DNA of 64,000 bases from Corallococcus silvisoli (GCF_009909145.1 NZ_JAAAPJ010000007.1:434001-498000), one strand, 5' to 3'. Shown: positions 7,310-16,873, counted from the stretch's first letter. Numbers and translations: made by a program. The notes: generated from the sequence alone by a model not told the origin.

Positions 7310-10063
7310 ATGAGGATGACACGCCGGGGGGCCGTGCCAGGCTCTCCTTGGGGAGGGCTGCTGCTGGCCGTGCTGTTCGCGGCGGGGTGTTCGGAGTCCC
7401 CGACCCCGCCGCCTCCGCCCTCTCCGCCCCCGGTGGTGACGTGCCAGCCGGCGCGCTCGGGGGAGCGCATCCCGATGCGCGCCGGGGCGCCCGCGGTGAC
7501 CTTCACGGAGACCTTCGATGGGCTGAAGGCCCGGGTGGACGCGCAGTGCTCCCAGTGTCACGCGCCACCGAATGCCGTGGGCGGCTTCCAGTATGGCCCC
7601 GACCTGGAGGGTTTGAAGAAGGATGGGGCGCGGCTGGCGCTGAAGGCCTCGCAGGGTGAGATGCCGCCGCTGGCCACGCCGGAGCAGACGAAGAAGGCGG
7701 TGGAGCTGGCGTGCGTGCTCCAGTCCTGGCTGGGGCAGGGCGCTCCGGCGGGGACGTTCCCGGTGCGCTGCGAGTCCCAGGCCCCGGGCGGCGTCGCCGT
7801 GTCCGCCAGCGTGGCGGAGGCGATGACCGACCTGGGCAACTGCATCCCGGACGTGGCGGCGACGGAGCGGCTGGGCAGCGACCCGGACAAGGACGCGGTC
7901 TTCGCCGCGCTCACGAAGCTGCCGCCCCTGCTGTCGGACACGGACACGGACATCTCGACCTTCGACGCGGAGAAGCTGGCGGCACGCGGCACCTTCGCCT
8001 TCGCGCCCACCTACCCGCTCTTCTCCGACTCCGCGAAGAAGCTGCGCCAGGTGCATGTGCCGGCGGGCCAGTCCATCCGCTACGATGTCCAGACGCGCGC
8101 GTTCCACATCCCGCCCAATACCCGCTTCTACAAGACGTTCTTCAAGGCGGTCGCGGGCAAGGACGGCGACGTGCGCTATCAGCGCATCGAAACGCGGCTC
8201 ATCGTCGTGCGCGAGCCCTGGAACCAGTCGCTCTTCGGTACCTACCTCTGGAACTCCGAGGGCACCGTCGCCGAACTGCACGACCTGCGCTACCGGAACG
8301 GGGAGTCATTCTCCGACCGCGTCGTCGTCTACACGGAGAACGAGGTCACGGGGAAGACGCGCAACTACGCCATCCCCGGGGCGCACCGGTGCGTGAACTG
8401 CCACTCGGGCTCCGAGGGCCAGAACTTCGTGCTCGGCTTCACGCCGCTGCAGCTCAACCGCCGCGCCCCGGGGGAGGCGGGCGTGGACCCGAACGCGAGA
8501 ATCCAGGAGGACGAACTGGGGCAGGTGGAGCGGCTGGTGCGCGCGGGCGTCATCACGGGGCTGCCGGCCTCCGGGTCGCGCCAGGAATTGGCGGACCTGC
8601 TTCCCAAGCTGGAAGTGATTGCCCGGCAAGCGGTGCCCTCGGGCCAGCCGGCGCCGGGCCGGGAGGTCCTGGAGCTCCAGGGGTACTTCGTCGGCAACTG
8701 CGCGCAGTGCCACAACCCGAATGGGTTCGCCGTGCAGAGCAACCCGGCCATCGCCTCGCTGGACTTCTCCGCGCGGGGCATCCTGTTCGGCTGGAATCCG
8801 TGTGGGGTGAAGGAGAGCAATGGGCTGCGCAGCTACGCCGTCTGTGATGCTGGCACCCAGTCCGACTTCTTCCTGAAGGACCTGCTGCTCAAGACGCCCG
8901 GCAGCACGCTCTACCAGCGCGTCGCGCGCGACACGGATGCCCGCGTCATCCACATGCCCGCCAACGTCCCTGGCCTGGACTGCCGCGCCGCGCTGCTGAT
9001 GGCGCGCTACCTGGCATCGTTGGAATGGAAGGGCGAGGCGGGCCTGCCGGCGGAGCAGCAGGCGGCGATGAAGCAGGAGCGCCTGCGTCAGGCGGCGCTG
9101 GCCGTGAGCTCTTCGTGCGCGAACCCCACCGACGTGCGGTGGATCACCGAGGACTTCACGGACAAGGTGCCCTACGAGCCCCGGAACACGGGCTGGAAGG
9201 AGGCCATCGGGAAGCCCCCCTACGAGCACCTGATCCGCTACCCCATCACCGCCGAACACGAGGCGCTGGCACGCGAGCCCTTCCCCACGAACTGGTGGGT
9301 GGGCAAGACGGGCTGCGCCTTTCCGACCCGGTCCGCCCCGGACCCCATCGAACCCTGGATGCTGGATTCGCTGGGGCGCCCCCGCAACAGCTGGGGGCGA
9401 CTGTATGAGTCCACGCCGGGCGCCACCACGTTCCAGGGCATCTGCGCCAACTGCCACGGGCGCGCGGGCGACGGTCAGAGCGGCGCGGCCAAGACGCTGG
9501 TCGCCCTCAACGGCGCGCGGGTGGCCAACCTCACCGCGGGGCTCTTCGGCACGACGGACGGCCGCCCTCACCTGGCGCCTTTCGAACAGGCGTACGGCCC
9601 GCATGGCGGCGCGCGCTACCTGCTCTGGATGGCGAGCGGCGGCACGACGGTCCACTTCACGGAGGAGTTCATGCAGGCCTGGGTGAAATACGGCGAGGTC
9701 GACATCGACTTCTCCGCGGACACGCGGGACTGGGCGTCGTGGGGGGCGAACATGTTGGGCGCGGCGCGCGGCGCCTGCGACCTCATCCGGCTGGGGAAGT
9801 TCGGCACCGCCACGCCGCCCAGCGCGAACATCACCGCCCTGGGCGGGACGCGGATGTGGACCCGGGTCTGCACCGTGGACAACCCGCTGACGGACGGCAT
9901 CCGTGACGGCTCGGACACGGCGGGGCTCCAGGAGTGGCTGCGCCACGCGGAGTTCAACGTCGGCGTGATGGCCTACTTCTTCCTCAGGGACTCGCTGTCG
10001 AAGAACCCGCCTGGGTGGATCTATCCGCTGCGGACCGAGTGCGAGAAGCGCGCCGCGCCCTGA
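7310..10063 (+). CDS. Large lipoprotein with four CXXCH c-type haem motifs
   Basis: 917 aa from the ATG at 7310 (other in-frame starts at 7292 and 7316). The N-terminus has Arg residues, a hydrophobic core and AAGC at Cys27, so it should be a periplasm- or surface-anchored lipoprotein, followed by a Pro-rich linker. Haem-binding motifs are CSQCH (80-84), CVNCH (361-365), CAQCH (464-468) and CANCH (712-716), spread through several cytochrome-c-like segments. This suggests electron transfer outside the cytoplasm or an oxidoreductase of unknown substrate. It is followed after 49 nt by a DUF4397-like lipoprotein gene and is probably co-transcribed with it. Confidence 0.75.
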   Translation: MRMTRRGAVPGSPWGGLLLAVLFAAGCSESPTPPPPPSPPPVVTCQPARSGERIPMRAGAPAVTFTETFDGLKARVDAQCSQCHAPPNAVGGFQYGPDLEGLKKDGARLALKASQGEMPPLATPEQTKKAVELACVLQSWLGQGAPAGTFPVRCESQAPGGVAVSASVAEAMTDLGNCIPDVAATERLGSDPDKDAVFAALTKLPPLLSDTDTDISTFDAEKLAARGTFAFAPTYPLFSDSAKKLRQVHVPAGQSIRYDVQTRAFHIPPNTRFYKTFFKAVAGKDGDVRYQRIETRLIVVREPWNQSLFGTYLWNSEGTVAELHDLRYRNGESFSDRVVVYTENEVTGKTRNYAIPGAHRCVNCHSGSEGQNFVLGFTPLQLNRRAPGEAGVDPNARIQEDELGQVERLVRAGVITGLPASGSRQELADLLPKLEVIARQAVPSGQPAPGREVLELQGYFVGNCAQCHNPNGFAVQSNPAIASLDFSARGILFGWNPCGVKESNGLRSYAVCDAGTQSDFFLKDLLLKTPGSTLYQRVARDTDARVIHMPANVPGLDCRAALLMARYLASLEWKGEAGLPAEQQAAMKQERLRQAALAVSSSCANPTDVRWITEDFTDKVPYEPRNTGWKEAIGKPPYEHLIRYPITAEHEALAREPFPTNWWVGKTGCAFPTRSAPDPIEPWMLDSLGRPRNSWGRLYESTPGATTFQGICANCHGRAGDGQSGAAKTLVALNGARVANLTAGLFGTTDGRPHLAPFEQAYGPHGGARYLLWMASGGTTVHFTEEFMQAWVKYGEVDIDFSADTRDWASWGANMLGAARGACDLIRLGKFGTATPPSANITALGGTRMWTRVCTVDNPLTDGIRDGSDTAGLQEWLRHAEFNVGVMAYFFLRDSLSKNPPGWIYPLRTECEKRAAP

Positions 10064-10112
10064 GCCCACCCATGACCCCGCAGCACCTGCTCCCGGAGGG
10101 AGAGACCGCGTG

Positions 10113-11882
10113 ATGAAAAACCGCTTGAGGGCGTTCCTGTTGTGGGCTGGCCTGGGCTTGCTGCCCGTGCTGGCCGGCTGCGATGCAGAGGAGTGCAAGG
10201 ACGCGTTCGACTGCCGCGACCAAGGGACGGCCCCCGCAGGACAGGCATGGACGTGCCAGGAGTCCCTATGCGTCGCCGTCACGCTGGTCCCCGCGAAGGA
10301 CGCGGGCACGAACGCGGACGCGGGCGTGGATGGTGGCCCGGGCGTGGATGCGGGTGCGGACGGGGGCGTGGATGCGGGTGTGGACGGGGGCGTGGATGCG
10401 GGTGCGGACGCGGGGCCCGTCGCCTATGTCCGCTTCGTCAACTCGCTCTACGAGGGCAACTTCGACGATGCGAACACGCCGTGGGACGCCGCCCGGTACC
10501 GGATGGAGGTCCACTCCAGCGCGGCCTCCCAGCCGCTGTTCACCGGCGTGGAGCCGGGAGCGGCGGGCGCGAAGGCGTTCATCGCGGTCACGCCGGGCGC
10601 GAAGCTCACCTTCACCCTCCGCCGCACGGGCGCCGCTCCTTCGCAGCCCGCCGTGGCGACGAGCGCGGAGGTGTCACTGGCGGAAGGCGGTCGGCTGACG
10701 CTGCTGGCGATGGGTGGAGTGGCCAGCCAGGGCACCTCCGAGGTCAACGCGCCGAAGCTGCTCGTGCTGGATGACTCCGCCTTCGGTGCCGTGCCTCCGG
10801 GCGAGGTGCGGGTGCGGCACGTGACCGCGGATCAGGTCATCGCGGACTTCTTCCCCCGCTTCCTGAAGACCGACTCGGGCGACGAGCTTCCGGAGGTCAC
10901 GCCCTTCACCGCGGATCCCGAGGTGAAGGGGCGCGTCATCCCGGAGGCGACGACTCGCCTGCTGGTGCGTGGCAGCATCGACACGCCGGAGCCTTCGCAG
11001 AGCGGGGAGCTGGGCTACACGCTGCCGGCCGGCGCGCTGGTGAAGGGGCAGGCCTACTACGTCCTGTCCTCCGGCGACGACCGGCGCGCCATGGACGACC
11101 CGGGCGCGTCCACCCTGTGGCTGATTCCCGCGGGGAAGGACGGCGCGGTGCGCATGAAGCGGGACCCGCTCCTGTACTTCTTCCACGCGCTCGACTCCGG
11201 CGCCCCGCTGAAGGCGCTCAGCCAGGGCGTGCCCGTGGCGGCGGACTTCCGCTACGGCTCCGACCCGAAGCCGGGCGACCTCCCCGCCAGCGCGGCGGGC
11301 CACACGCTGTCGTTCGTCCTGCAGTCGGATGGCGCCACGTCCGTGCTGGGCGGCGTCCAGACGGGCCCGCTGGAGGCGGGGCGCCGCTACCTCGTCGTGG
11401 TGTCGGGGCAGGCGGGAGGGACCGGGGCCCTGGCCCCGCGGGCCTTCGTCGTGCCGGACACCTTCCCGTCGGAGGCGCAGGACGCGCGCGTGCGGTTCGT
11501 GAATGCCTGCGCGGCCTCGCCCGCGACGGGCGCCAGCCTGGGCTACTTCGACGTCGCTCCGGATGGCTCCAGCCGGGGCACCACCTTCACGCCCGTCATC
11601 CAGGACGTGGCCTACGGCACGGCCGGTGGCGCCACGGGGGGCGTGGCCTTCCCCGCGCCCACGGGCACCGACGTGACGGGCTCCTATTTCTATTACGCCG
11701 TCCGGGGCACCGTGAGCGGCGCTCCCACGAACCGCTCCGTGCAGGGGCTGCCCATCGTCCGGCCCCACCTGTTCCTGCTGATGGGGAACTGGGACAGCGG
11801 CCCCACGTTCCGCGCCTTCAACCTGCGCTCCAACACCTGGAGCGTCCTGACGCCGCGAGGTGACGACGTCTTCCGTCCGTAG
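10113..11882 (+). CDS. DUF4397-type lipoprotein with Asp-Ala-Gly repeat linker
   Basis: 589 aa. The signal peptide ends in LAGC (Cys23), then comes a small Cys-rich segment (CKDAFDC, CQESLC) and a repetitive GVDAGADGG linker. Two tandem domains begin with AYVRFVNS and DARVRFVNAC; this opening, with the intervening YYVLSSG and YLVVVSG strands, is typical of DUF4397 surface domains. GGAGGG lies 9-12 nt upstream of a GTG at 10110 and the ATG at 10113. It sits 49 nt after the cytochrome gene. Function is unknown; it is likely an outer-surface protein. Confidence 0.7.
   Translation: MKNRLRAFLLWAGLGLLPVLAGCDAEECKDAFDCRDQGTAPAGQAWTCQESLCVAVTLVPAKDAGTNADAGVDGGPGVDAGADGGVDAGVDGGVDAGADAGPVAYVRFVNSLYEGNFDDANTPWDAARYRMEVHSSAASQPLFTGVEPGAAGAKAFIAVTPGAKLTFTLRRTGAAPSQPAVATSAEVSLAEGGRLTLLAMGGVASQGTSEVNAPKLLVLDDSAFGAVPPGEVRVRHVTADQVIADFFPRFLKTDSGDELPEVTPFTADPEVKGRVIPEATTRLLVRGSIDTPEPSQSGELGYTLPAGALVKGQAYYVLSSGDDRRAMDDPGASTLWLIPAGKDGAVRMKRDPLLYFFHALDSGAPLKALSQGVPVAADFRYGSDPKPGDLPASAAGHTLSFVLQSDGATSVLGGVQTGPLEAGRRYLVVVSGQAGGTGALAPRAFVVPDTFPSEAQDARVRFVNACAASPATGASLGYFDVAPDGSSRGTTFTPVIQDVAYGTAGGATGGVAFPAPTGTDVTGSYFYYAVRGTVSGAPTNRSVQGLPIVRPHLFLLMGNWDSGPTFRAFNLRSNTWSVLTPRGDDVFRP
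10339..10411 (+). repeat. 24-bp minisatellite inside the lipoprotein linker
   Basis: About three near-identical copies of a 24-bp unit (GGGGCGTGGATGCGGGTGCG plus GACG) encode GVDAGADG-type repeats. The unit keeps frame, so copy-number change would lengthen or shorten the linker without a frameshift. Confidence 0.7.
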
Positions 11883-11900
11883 CCGCCCCCGAAGACAACG

Positions 11901-11933
11901 GCGCCCGCCCCGGAGTCCTTCCCGGGCGGGCGT
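11901..11933. terminator. Hairpin between convergent genes
   Basis: CGCCCGCCCCGG pairs with CCCGGGCGGGCG around a short loop, about 20 nt past the stop of the DUF4397-like gene and 30 nt from the end of the opposing gene at 11964. It is a likely bidirectional terminator. Confidence 0.5.
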
Positions 11934-11963
11934 CGGCGCGACCGGACTTCCAGGCGCGAAGGG

Positions 11964-12464
11964 CTACAGCACCTTCACCGGCACTTCCTTGAGCACCTGG
12001 TCGCCGCGCATGATGACGACGGTCCAGTTGCCGGGCTTGGCCAGCTTCACGCCGGTCCACTGCCGCGCGCGCCAGCCCTCGCCCTTCACCTTCACGTCCT
12101 TCGTCTCACGCACGGTGTTGCCCTGCTTCACCTGCACCGTGAGGTCCTCCACGGAGTCGCCCTGGGGCACCAGGTAGCTCTGCCACAGCATCACGGAGGC
12201 CCCCGCCTTGACGCCCTCGGGGCCCACCTCGGCGGTGCACTCGTACTTGTTGGGGCCGTCCTTGGCCACCTCCGTGCACAGCTTGGCCTCCACCAGCACG
12301 GGGCCCTGGCCCTGGCCCTTGTAGAAATAGTTCCAGGTGTCACGCACGGCGTCCGCGCTGGGGGGCTTCACGGACTCGGCCGCCGGGGCCGCCTCCTGGG
12401 CTCCCGCCACCGTCGCCATTCCCAGCACCGCGCACAGCACGCTTCCTTTGAACACGTTCATCAT
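11964..12464 (-). CDS. Small exported protein, unknown (weakly DUF2914-like)
   Basis: 166 aa. A Sec signal peptide (GMATVAGA-QE) directs it out of the cytoplasm. The body has conserved Trp residues, a Cys pair (LCTEVAK...YECTAEV) that could form a disulfide, and a C-terminal beta segment of the type W-R-A-R-Q-W-T-G...PGNWTVVIMRGDQVLKEVPV. That segment recalls DUF2914 and related Ig-like domains, a resemblance only. GAGGGG lies 10 nt before tandem ATGs at 12464/12461. It stands alone, convergent with the lipoprotein gene and 126 nt from atoE. Confidence 0.65.
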   Translation of the reverse strand: MMNVFKGSVLCAVLGMATVAGAQEAAPAAESVKPPSADAVRDTWNYFYKGQGQGPVLVEAKLCTEVAKDGPNKYECTAEVGPEGVKAGASVMLWQSYLVPQGDSVEDLTVQVKQGNTVRETKDVKVKGEGWRARQWTGVKLAKPGNWTVVIMRGDQVLKEVPVKVL

Positions 12465-12589
12465 GTCTTGGGGTCCCCTCGTTGATGTCATGGGGGGCCG
12501 GCCCACATCCGGCCCTTGGGTGTGCGTGTCTAGCATGGAACAGCGCGCGCCCCTGCTTCCCTCCCGGCCCCGGCGCATGGCGTGCCGCG

Positions 12590-14017
12590 CTATCCGAAGA
12601 GGAAGAAGGCCAGCGTCACCAGCGGCAGGTACGCGAGGAACGCGACCAGGAGGAAGCCGAGGATGTCCTTGAACTCCAGCCGCGCCACGGCCAGCAGCGG
12701 CAGCGCCCAGAAGGGCTGGATGAGGTCGGTGGCCATGTCGCCCCAGGCGTACGCCAGCACCACCTTCTCCGGCGCCACGCCCAGCCGCCCCGCCGCCTCC
12801 AGCAGGTAGGGCGCCTCGATGGCCCACTTGGAGCCGCCGGAGGGCACGAAGTAGTTCACCACGCCGCTGTACAGGTACACGACGGCGGGGAAGGTGTCGC
12901 GCGTGGACAGCGACACGAAGAGCTCCCCGATGCGGTCCGTGAGCCCGGTGGCCTTGAAGATGCCGTAGATGCCCGCGTACAGCGGGAACTGCAGCACGAT
13001 GCCGTGCAGCACGCCCGCCGCCTCCTCGCTGGCCTTGAGCAGCCGCGCGGGCGTGCCGTGCAGCAGCACCGCCAGCGTGAGGAAGGTGAAGTTCACCCCG
13101 TTGAGGTTGAGCGCCTTCCAGCCGCCGTTCAGCCACAGGTGCCGGGCGAACCACACCAGTCCCAGCACGCCGAAGACGGCGTTGAGCAGCCAGGCGTTGT
13201 CCAACCACTCGGCGGGGCTCAGCGGCCCTCGGGGCTTCTGGGGCGGAGTGAAGTCCCCCAGCTTCTCCAGCACCGCGGGGTCCACCCGCACGGTGCGCGC
13301 GGGGGACGGGTGCAGCGCCCACGCCAGCCCGGTGAGCAGCGCCACCGCCGCCAGCGTGAGGCCCACGTTGAAGGGGGAGAACAGCGTCCGGCTGATGGGG
13401 ATGAGGCCCAGCTGCTTCTCCAGGAAGTGCCCTGGCGTCGCGACCAGCAGCGGGGCGGAGGCGGACAGGCCCGCGTGCCAGGTGGCGCCCAGCCCGAAGT
13501 ACGCGCACGCCACCAGCAGCCGGTAGTCCACGTCCGGGCGGCGCCGCGCGATGAAGCGCACCAGCATGGCGCTGGCCACCAGCGACAGGCCCCAGTTGAA
13601 ATACGCGAGCGCCATGGACACCGCCGCCATCAGGGCCGTGGCGCCCCGCGGGCTCCTGGGCAGGCTCGCGACCTTCTCCAGCAGCGCCTTCACCGGCGCG
13701 GTGAGCGCCAGCAGGTAGCCCGTGAACATCACCAGCGCCATCTGCATGGAGAAGGTGAGCAGCTCCCAGAACCCGCCGCCCCAGGCGTCCAGCACCGCGG
13801 GCGGCGCGGCGCCCCCCCAGCCCATGGCCAGCGCCATCGTGAGCAGCGTGAGCAGCACGGCGATGGCGAAGGCGCTGGGCACGAAGCGCGCGGAGAATCG
13901 GCCCAGGCCTTCGGCGAACCGGACGAGGGTTTCCACGGTGGCGGGCTCCAGGCGGTCAGGCGACCCCAGAAACTCCCAGGGCGGCACGGGGTGTTTTACG
14001 GTAAGAGCGGTCGCCAT
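12590..14017 (-). CDS. atoE: AtoE-type short-chain fatty acid transporter
   Basis: Up to 475 aa. It is an integral membrane protein with about 12 hydrophobic segments and the family landmarks FWELLTFSMQMALVMFTGYLLA, ATPGHFLEK, LIPISRTLFSPFN, NFxVPSGGSKWAIEAP and AQPFWALPLLA-like PFWALPLLAVA. This family imports short-chain fatty acids such as acetoacetate. No acetoacetate CoA-transferase gene is adjacent. The ATG at 14017 overlaps the start codon of the divergent ATPase gene. An in-frame GTG at 13936 with GGAG 9 nt before it aligns with the start of E. coli AtoE and may be the true start. Confidence 0.88.
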   Translation of the reverse strand: MATALTVKHPVPPWEFLGSPDRLEPATVETLVRFAEGLGRFSARFVPSAFAIAVLLTLLTMALAMGWGGAAPPAVLDAWGGGFWELLTFSMQMALVMFTGYLLALTAPVKALLEKVASLPRSPRGATALMAAVSMALAYFNWGLSLVASAMLVRFIARRRPDVDYRLLVACAYFGLGATWHAGLSASAPLLVATPGHFLEKQLGLIPISRTLFSPFNVGLTLAAVALLTGLAWALHPSPARTVRVDPAVLEKLGDFTPPQKPRGPLSPAEWLDNAWLLNAVFGVLGLVWFARHLWLNGGWKALNLNGVNFTFLTLAVLLHGTPARLLKASEEAAGVLHGIVLQFPLYAGIYGIFKATGLTDRIGELFVSLSTRDTFPAVVYLYSGVVNYFVPSGGSKWAIEAPYLLEAAGRLGVAPEKVVLAYAWGDMATDLIQPFWALPLLAVARLEFKDILGFLLVAFLAYLPLVTLAFFLFG

Positions 14018-15488
14018 GTCCCCTAGCGAGCAGCACCCTCCCGTCTTCGAGCGCATCGCGACAGGCGTGCCCGGACTGGATCCCATCCTGGGCGGTGGCC
14101 TGATGGCATCGGGCGTCTACATCGTCGTGGGGGAACCGGGGGCGGGGAAGACGCTCTTCGCCAACCAGCTCTGCTATTCGCAGGCGCGCCAGGGGACGCG
14201 CTGTCTCTATGTGACGCTGCTGGCGGAGTCCCACTCGCGCATGCTCTCGAACCTGCGAGGCATGGCGTTCTTCGACGCGTCCCAGCTCCCCCAGCGCATC
14301 TACTACGTCAGCGGCTTCCGGATGCTGGAGGAGCAGGGCCTGCCGGGGCTCCTGGAGCTGCTGCGCCGGGAGATGCGCAACCACGGCGCGGGCATCCTGG
14401 TGCTGGACGGGCTGGTGCAGGCGCAGGAGGCCGCGGGCAGCAGCCGCGACTTCAAGAAGTTCATCCACGAGCTCCAGGTGTCCGCCGGCCTGTCGCGCTT
14501 CACCGCGCTCCTGCTCACCAGCAGCGTGGGCCCCACCGTGCATCCGGAATACACGATGGTGGACGGCATCCTGGAGCTGCGCGAGCGCACGGCCGCCATG
14601 CGCTCCTGGCGGGAGCTGCAGGTGCGCAAGTTCCGGGGCAGCGCCAGCCTCGGCGGTTCGCACCACTTCCGCATCTCCGAGGCGGGCGTGGAGGTGTTCC
14701 CCCGCCTGGAGTCGATGGTCAGCCGCGCGCAGCCGCCGGACTGGGGCGCGCAGCGGGTGCGCTTTGGCGTGCCCACGCTGGACGCGATGATTCCGGAGGG
14801 CATCGCCGCCGCGTCCACCACGCTGGTGATGGGGCCTCCGGGCTGCGGCAAGACGCTGCTGGGCGCCAGCCACCTGGCGGAGGGCCTGCGGCTGGGCGAG
14901 CCCGGCCTGATGGTGAGCTTCTACGAGGGGCCGGAGCGGCTGCTGCACAAGGCGGCCAGCGTGGGCCTGTCGCTGGGGGGCGCGGTGAAGGATGGCCGGC
15001 TGGTGCTCCAGTGGAACATGCCCGCGGAGTGCAACCTGGACATGGTGGTGCACGCGATGATGGAGGACGTGCGCAAGCGCGGCGTGAAGCGCCTGTTCGT
15101 GGACGGCCTGAGCGCCATGGTGGAGACGACCCACGAGCCGGCGCGCATCAGCCCCTTCTTCGCCGCGCTCACGCAGGAATTGCGACGCCACGGGGTGACG
15201 ACCGTCTTCACGCTGGAGACGCCGCGCCTCTTCGGCCCGGACATGGATGTGCCCCTGGGCACCGGCCTGTCCGGTGTGGCGGAGAACCTGCTGTTCATGC
15301 GTCACCTGGAGCTCAACGGACGGCTGCGGCGGCTGCTGTCCATCTTCAAGCTGCGCGACGCGGACTACGACCCGACGCTGCGCGAGTTCCTCATCACCTC
15401 CCAGGGAATCGAGGTCCAGCCTCCCTTCCAGCCGTCGCCCGAGCTGCTGCTCACCGGCATCGCCCGCTTCCCGGGCAACCACTCCTGA
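14016..15488 (+). CDS. KaiC/RAD55-like double ATPase
   Basis: 490 aa with two tandem RecA-type domains. Walker A motifs are GEPGAGKT at 39-46 and GPPGCGKT at 273-280; Walker B-like strands are ILVLDGL and RLFVDGL. The architecture matches KaiC-family signalling ATPases rather than true circadian KaiC, since no kaiA or kaiB is nearby. A receiver gene follows after 14 nt, so the pair probably forms a signalling module in which the receiver modulates the ATPase or reports its state. The start ATG shares two bases with the start of the divergent atoE and has only a weak RBS. Confidence 0.82.
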   Translation: MSPSEQHPPVFERIATGVPGLDPILGGGLMASGVYIVVGEPGAGKTLFANQLCYSQARQGTRCLYVTLLAESHSRMLSNLRGMAFFDASQLPQRIYYVSGFRMLEEQGLPGLLELLRREMRNHGAGILVLDGLVQAQEAAGSSRDFKKFIHELQVSAGLSRFTALLLTSSVGPTVHPEYTMVDGILELRERTAAMRSWRELQVRKFRGSASLGGSHHFRISEAGVEVFPRLESMVSRAQPPDWGAQRVRFGVPTLDAMIPEGIAAASTTLVMGPPGCGKTLLGASHLAEGLRLGEPGLMVSFYEGPERLLHKAASVGLSLGGAVKDGRLVLQWNMPAECNLDMVVHAMMEDVRKRGVKRLFVDGLSAMVETTHEPARISPFFAALTQELRRHGVTTVFTLETPRLFGPDMDVPLGTGLSGVAENLLFMRHLELNGRLRRLLSIFKLRDADYDPTLREFLITSQGIEVQPPFQPSPELLLTGIARFPGNHS

Positions 15489-15502
15489 CCCCCTGAGGAC
15501 CC

Positions 15503-15892
15503 GTGGTTCCCGCGACCGAGACCGTGCTGGTGGTGGACGACGAACAGGGCATCTTGGAAGCGCTGGCGGACCTCTTGCGTGAAGAGGGCTACCGCGTGCT
15601 CACGGCGTCCCATGGCCGCGAGGCCCTGGAGCGCCTGGCGGAGGTGAAGCCGGACCTGGTCCTCACGGACTGGATGATGCCGGTGCTGGACGGCCCCGCG
15701 CTCATCGAGCGCCTCCAGCAGGACCCCGCGCTCCGCGGCATCCCCGTGCTGGGCATGAGCGCCGTGGACGTGAGCGGCCTCAGGCGCCAGCACCCCGGCA
15801 TGGAATTCCTCCAGAAGCCCTTCGACATCCGCGCCCTGATGAAGCTGGTGCGCAGGGCCCTGGACGCCACCCCCTCCGTCCAGGGAGGGTGA
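15503..15892 (+). CDS. Stand-alone response-regulator receiver
   Basis: 129 aa, a single CheY-like receiver: VLVVDDE acidic pair near the start, phospho-acceptor Asp in LVLTDWMMP, GMSA for the Ser/Thr position and FLQKPF for the conserved Lys-Pro. No output domain is present. It uses a GTG start at 15503 after TGAGGA. It is 14 nt downstream of the KaiC-like gene, so it most likely works with that ATPase. Confidence 0.85.
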   Translation: MVPATETVLVVDDEQGILEALADLLREEGYRVLTASHGREALERLAEVKPDLVLTDWMMPVLDGPALIERLQQDPALRGIPVLGMSAVDVSGLRRQHPGMEFLQKPFDIRALMKLVRRALDATPSVQGG

Positions 15893-15924
15893 GGCGAAGC
15901 GCCGCGCGTCTGGAGGGTCCCGCC

Positions 15925-16746
15925 ATGTTCCACCTGCTGAAGCTGGGTCCGGTGCCCCTCTCCGTGGGCACCACGGGTGTGTACCTGCGCATTGGCGAGA
16001 CGGGCGACCCGTCCGCCCCCGTCTTCGAGCAGACGGACGCCGCCGGGGTGCGCGCCCTCATCGCCGGGCTGGAGCCGTCCCAGGTGTCCTGCGAGCCCGC
16101 GCTGGCGGACGCCGCCGCCGAGCTGGGCCTGGCCGTGGCGCCCCCCTCGCCCGCGGCGCTCTCCGCGAGGGCGGCCATCGCCACCTTCCTCGCGTGGGGG
16201 CAGCTGGGCGTGTCCGGGCTGGGGTCGGACAAGGCGCTGCTCTTCGTCCAGGCCGCCACCGAGTTCTGGGACGCGAAGCCCTGGACGCACTGGGATGACA
16301 GCCAGCCCTTCGTCGTGGAGGTGACCGGCGCGCACGCGCACACCTACGAGGGCTGCGTCTTCCACGGCGACGACGAGGGGCCCTCGGGGCTGGCCCTCTA
16401 CCTGGCCCCCGGCGCGCTCGCGTGGCTGCTGGAGCTCCAGGTGCACGGCGACGACCAGGAGGCGAAGGCGCTGCCCGCCATCACCGTGTCGCTGGAGGCC
16501 CGCCCCCCCTACGCCGTGGAGGCGCTGTCCGCCGCGGGCCGCCTGCCCCGGCTGCCCCTGCCCGTGAAGGCCGGCCCCCAGGGCCTGACCGTCCCCTCCA
16601 GCCTGGAGGCCCTCATCCTGGTGGCCGCCCTGCGCGCCGTGGCCCGCCTGTCCCCCGCGCAGCCGGAGGCCCTGAGCAGCATGGTGGCCGGCGATGCCCG
16701 CATGGACGTCCGCGTGCGGGCCCCCGCCCCCCGCGTGCGCAACTAG
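15925..16746 (+). CDS. Unrecognised cytoplasmic protein
   Basis: 273 aa with no signal peptide or membrane segment. The ATG at 15925 has GGAGGG 6 nt upstream. Visible features are a central Trp-rich acidic segment (TEFWDAKPWTHWDD), then FVVEVTGAHAHTYEG and a GDDEGPSGLALYL strand, with an Ala/Pro/Leu-rich C-terminal third. I do not recognise the family. It lies 32 nt after the receiver gene and may share its operon; a hairpin follows it. Confidence 0.6.
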   Translation: MFHLLKLGPVPLSVGTTGVYLRIGETGDPSAPVFEQTDAAGVRALIAGLEPSQVSCEPALADAAAELGLAVAPPSPAALSARAAIATFLAWGQLGVSGLGSDKALLFVQAATEFWDAKPWTHWDDSQPFVVEVTGAHAHTYEGCVFHGDDEGPSGLALYLAPGALAWLLELQVHGDDQEAKALPAITVSLEARPPYAVEALSAAGRLPRLPLPVKAGPQGLTVPSSLEALILVAALRAVARLSPAQPEALSSMVAGDARMDVRVRAPAPRVRN

Positions 16747-16774
16747 GCGGAACCAGGCACCCCCTGCCGTGACG

Positions 16775-16793
16775 CCCCCGCGCCAGGCGGGGG
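16775..16793 (+). terminator. Hairpin ending the KaiC-like/receiver operon
   Basis: CCCCCGC and GCGGGGG pair perfectly around GCCAG, 29 nt after the stop at 16746. The stem is strong but no T tract follows. Confidence 0.5.
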
Positions 16794-16873
16794 AACGGGC
16801 TGTGTGGAACTGTGAACAACCTTCGTCATCGTAAAGGTTGATTCACAAAGTATCTGGGTCCATAGGTGGAGAC

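Noticed and set aside
14016-15488. True circadian clock KaiC
   Set aside because: There is no kaiA or kaiB nearby and a receiver gene follows instead; the double-RecA layout is shared by many signalling ATPases.
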